Assembly (NCBI GenBank): GCA_026388865.1
Contig: JAPLIX010000535.1
Coordinates: 1-8,379, forward strand
Reading direction: 5' to 3'
Origin: Pseudomonadota bacterium
Lineage (GTDB): Bacteria; Desulfobacterota; WTBG01; CAIYCZ01
DNA length: 8,379 bases
The notes beneath the pieces are model-generated. The model was not told the DNA's origin. It did not search any database and saw only the letters and a list, made by a program, of their open reading frames with translations. This document shows positions 6,203 to 8,379 of the stretch, one piece after another (position 1 is the stretch's first letter; the number at the start of each line of letters is the position of its first letter). A program made the position numbers and the translations under genes.

Positions 6203-7913
6203 CACGGAAGATAAGGCACAGAAGACAACTCGGGAACTGGCAGGCGCCCGCGTGTGGACGGCTCTCGGCATAAAAGATGCGCGGGTTATCTACCATGCTC
6301 CTCCCGGCTGCTACATAAGTCAGCATATGGATGCGCTGATGCATGAGTATCCGTTTGAATTATATACGACTTCACTTTCATATGCCAATGTTATGCAGGG
6401 TGCAGAGAACCAGCTCGAAGCAGTATTGAGAAAAACCCTGGCACGAAAACCAATACCGAAACTGGTAATCATTGTTACTTCTCCCAGTGTTGAAATAACC
6501 GGCGATGATGTGGAGGGGGTTGTAGAAAAGGTGGGTGATAAAAACTGTGTCGTAATAAGGCCCCCGATTGGCGGAAGCCTGCACGAGGGAAGAGAAAAGG
6601 CGTTAATAAGTCTGATAGACATAATGGTCCCAGCTGTTGAAAAGATAGATAAAACAGTGAATTTTATTGGTCCGACTTTTGATACCTTTAATTGGAGAGC
6701 TGACGCATTTGAACTAAAAAGAATGCTTTCACGCATCGGCATCAAGGTTAATGCGGTACTGACCGGCGGATCACGAGTGAATGAAATTATTAACGCACCA
6801 CGCGCTTTATTAAACCTCTGCTTGTATCCCTATGACTGCGGTATTGAGACGGCGCAGATCATGGAGAAGAAATTCGGCATTCCGTATCTTGCCGGCCACG
6901 TACCAATTGGTTTTAAAGAGTCTGCTGTCTGGCTTGAAGAAATTGCTGACTTTTTCAAGGTGGACGCACGGGAATATCTTAAAGAAGAGACCGAAATGAT
7001 ATTTGAACTAATTCAGTCCTTTATGGTGCTGCCTATTACGTTTGAATGCTCTGCTGCTCTGTCGCTGGATAATAACGATACCTATGCAGTGGGCATAAGT
7101 CAATTTCTGAAAAAGGAATTGGGAATGGAGCTCTCAATGGTTGCTGTAGGAAGTGCTGCTGCAGGGGAAAAAGTAAAAGAGGTCTGCAATAATGTTCTGG
7201 TAGAGCCTACCATTGATGAAAAGAAGGAGCAGTTTATCGAAAAGGGCCCGATGATGATTATGGGTAACTTTTATGATTTAAAGGTAGCCAAAGAACTTGG
7301 TTTTAATAACTTCCTCTTCGCTGATATTCCAACGCTGGGATACATTGCCACAGAGGCAAGCCCCTACATGGGTTTTCAGGGGGTAAGGAATTTGATTCAG
7401 CAAACGGGCAATCAGATTTATATCAATTTTCTCATTGAGACCAAGGGCGGCATGGAAGAAGCCATCTCTTTGGGAGAAATTCCCTGGGACCTTGATGCCC
7501 GGGAAGCGTTTGTTAAAGTCGCAGCCGTAATTCCACATTTTATTAAAGCTACCGCCATGAGAAAGCTGCAGAAAAAAGCAGAAGAGCTTGCAGTTAAAAA
7601 TGGCACGGGAATTACTATGGATATAATTAGAACGGTAACAGAACAGTACACGCCAACCAGGTTTAAATCAAAATTCTTATCTGTATTGCAGGGCGGTCAA
7701 GACGGAGAGCAACCGGGGGAATTTTCTACAGAACTAACATTTACCATGGAATGGGACGCACCAGCCAGGGAACTGATGGAAAAGATTCCGCAGGAAGTTC
7801 AAGCAATGGCAGTTGCAGGTACTGAGGAATTTGCCAGAGAGAAAGGCTACAAAAAAATAACAGCCGGCGTAGTGAATGAGTTAAAAGAAAAGGCTGGCAT
7901 GGGTAATAAATAA
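6195..7913 (+). CDS. BchB-like (DPOR/COR-type) nitrogenase-family catalytic subunit, locus 2 copy
   Basis: The 572-residue protein is paralogous to the one at 1455-3188. Landmarks are HAPPGCY (34-40), VTSPSVEITGDD (94-105), NFIGPTFDTFNWRAD (156-170), YPYDCGIE (211-218), GHVPIGFKESAVWL (234-247) and SPYMGFQG (389-396). The C-terminal PCP_red-type domain runs W520-IP531-EKG549-IT555. An additional weaker PCP_red-like stretch, W431 to about 482, includes IPHFIK. Only one nitrogenase-type cluster cysteine is kept (C39); the third position is Ser96 and the first is absent. With three cysteines from the N-like partner this predicts one interfacial [4Fe-4S] cluster with four Cys ligands. That matches what is reported for COR rather than the 3 Cys + 1 Asp of DPOR. 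It overlaps the N-like gene by 8 bp and is followed after 40 bp by ferredoxin. It should bind the organic substrate at the interface; its identity is unknown. Confidence 0.89.
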   Translation: MRSTEDKAQKTTRELAGARVWTALGIKDARVIYHAPPGCYISQHMDALMHEYPFELYTTSLSYANVMQGAENQLEAVLRKTLARKPIPKLVIIVTSPSVEITGDDVEGVVEKVGDKNCVVIRPPIGGSLHEGREKALISLIDIMVPAVEKIDKTVNFIGPTFDTFNWRADAFELKRMLSRIGIKVNAVLTGGSRVNEIINAPRALLNLCLYPYDCGIETAQIMEKKFGIPYLAGHVPIGFKESAVWLEEIADFFKVDAREYLKEETEMIFELIQSFMVLPITFECSAALSLDNNDTYAVGISQFLKKELGMELSMVAVGSAAAGEKVKEVCNNVLVEPTIDEKKEQFIEKGPMMIMGNFYDLKVAKELGFNNFLFADIPTLGYIATEASPYMGFQGVRNLIQQTGNQIYINFLIETKGGMEEAISLGEIPWDLDAREAFVKVAAVIPHFIKATAMRKLQKKAEELAVKNGTGITMDIIRTVTEQYTPTRFKSKFLSVLQGGQDGEQPGEFSTELTFTMEWDAPARELMEKIPQEVQAMAVAGTEEFAREKGYKKITAGVVNELKEKAGMGNK

Positions 7914-7953
7914 CCTTATATACTATTTGTTACAAGATACAGGGAGGATATAA

Positions 7954-8124
7954 ATGGCAAAAATAGATACTACTAAATGTGTTGGATGCGGTGGATGTAT
8001 AGATATTTGTCCGGTGATAGCGATTGCTATGATACAGGATGTGGTGACTGTAGATCCGGAGATATGCACCAAGTGCGGTATATGTATTAAGGTTTGCCCG
8101 GTTCGAGCTCCTTTTGAAGATTAA
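7954..8124 (+). CDS. 2[4Fe-4S] ferredoxin
   Basis: This 56-residue protein has two complete C-x2-C-x2-C-x3-C-P motifs: C9, C12, C15, C19 and C38, C41, C44, C48. It is the clostridial-type low-potential electron carrier, small and cytoplasmic. AGGGAGG at 7941-7947 sets the ATG. It lies 40 bp downstream of the BchB-like gene with no terminator between, so it is probably in the same operon. Its likely role is electron donor for the nitrogenase-like complex through an ATPase reductase component not present in the window, or for the FAD enzyme that follows. The role is inference; the family assignment is firm. Confidence 0.95.
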   Translation: MAKIDTTKCVGCGGCIDICPVIAIAMIQDVVTVDPEICTKCGICIKVCPVRAPFED

Positions 8125-8305
8125 TAAAATATCAGTAACCATTTTTATTTACCTTACAAATAATTTACCGCAGAGAGCGCTGCGATCGTAGAGTATTATA
8201 ATAAATTTGCCAGAATACCCTGCAACTTGTGGCAGGGATAAATGGTCTTAAAAAGAAATCAGATTAGAAATCAAGAGATTTTGTTGCTTATACGAGGAGA
8301 ATCAA
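8125..8305 (+). other. Gap between ferredoxin and the FAD oxidoreductase with two small hairpins
   Basis: These 181 bp contain CGCAG-AGAGCG-CTGCG (8169-8184) and CCCTGC-AACTTGTG-GCAGGG (8218-8237). Neither is followed by a T-run, so neither is a standard intrinsic terminator. A TATAAT (8197-8202) could be a -10 box, but no matching -35 is visible. Whether the downstream gene is part of the operon remains open. Confidence 0.35.
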
Positions 8306-8379
8306 ATGACAATAAAATAGGATCTCGTGATAGTGGGCGCTGGACCCGCCGGGTTGATGGCTGGACGAATAGCTGCTGA
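8306..8379 (+). CDS. Start of an FAD-dependent oxidoreductase (geranylgeranyl-reductase-like), with in-frame TAG, cut by window end
   Basis: After GAGGAG (8294-8299) an ATG at 8306 begins M-T-I-K, then TAG (8318-8320), then DLVIVGAGPAGLMAGRIAA in the same frame to the window end. The GAGPAG motif is the FAD-binding GxGxxG of the Rossmann fold, and such a start is typical of the FAD monooxygenase / geranylgeranyl reductase superfamily. The usual N-terminus would read K-Y-D-L-V-I-V, so TAG may be a mutated TAT/TAC codon or a sequencing error. A GTG at 8327 would start right at the motif but has no ribosome site close by. Only the first 24 codons are visible, so the subfamily is a guess. Its position after the ferredoxin suggests the same pathway. 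Confidence 0.6.

Noticed and set aside
244..7913. Genuine nitrogenase (NifDK) or chlorophyll biosynthesis locus
   Set aside because: The B-like proteins lack two of the three nitrogenase cluster cysteines and carry a PCP_red-type tail, so they are not NifD. No bch, nif or photosystem genes are present, so a chlorophyll role is not supported either.
244..7913. CfbCD (F430 synthesis) assignment
   Set aside because: CfbD is a single shorter homodimeric subunit without a PCP_red domain. Here there are two distinct subunits of 414 and about 572 residues.
8306..8379. Pyrrolysine as the firm explanation of the in-frame TAG
   Set aside because: TAG serves as the normal stop of two other genes in this window and the position usually holds Tyr, so a point mutation or error is simpler. 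It is kept only as an alternative.

Overview
The window comes from a bacterium, most probably a strict anaerobe. It is built around two paralogous copies of a dark-operative protochlorophyllide reductase (DPOR)-like / chlorophyllide reductase (COR)-like catalytic pair, meaning a BchN/NifK-type subunit followed by a BchB-type subunit. A 2[4Fe-4S] ferredoxin, an FMN flavin-reductase-fold protein, a MarR regulator and the start of an FAD oxidoreductase accompany them. No other chlorophyll gene and no nitrogen-fixation gene is visible, so the substrate is unknown. The CATTCCCG and CTCCCG palindromes in the central intergenic region resemble dispersed repeats familiar from Desulfobacterota and related anaerobes. 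That is only a weak hint at taxonomy.

Layout, left to right: (1) the last 22 codons of an unknown gene (3-71). (2) Locus 1: a BchN-like gene broken by an out-of-frame deletion of about 148 bp (244-1334), a 120-bp gap carrying a 21-bp direct repeat, then an intact BchB-like gene (1455-3188). (3) On the opposite strand and convergent with it, a flavoredoxin-like flavin reductase (3202-4074) whose C-terminus is a PCP_red-type domain like the one ending the BchB-like proteins. (4) A 317-bp divergent intergenic region (about 368 bp from the preferred start) with two palindromic hairpin repeats and a candidate operator region. (5) Locus 2, all on the plus strand: marR (4443-4922), intact BchN-like (4958-6202), BchB-like overlapping it by 8 bp (6195-7913) and ferredoxin (7954-8124). 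(6) The first codons of a GxGxxG FAD oxidoreductase (8306 to the window end), interrupted by an in-frame TAG at codon 5.

How the parts may work together (inference): the N-like and B-like subunits form a heterotetramer with one [4Fe-4S] cluster, held by three Cys from N and one Cys from B. This complex performs an ATP-driven, low-potential reduction. The ferredoxin supplies electrons, and a BchL/NifH-like ATPase encoded outside the window would be required. MarR sits directly upstream of the locus 2 pair and probably controls it in response to a small ligand. The shared PCP_red-type tail suggests that the flavin reductase works on, or docks with, the same system. Locus 1 appears to be an older duplicate (roughly 60% protein identity by eye) whose N subunit has been lost while its B subunit remains intact.
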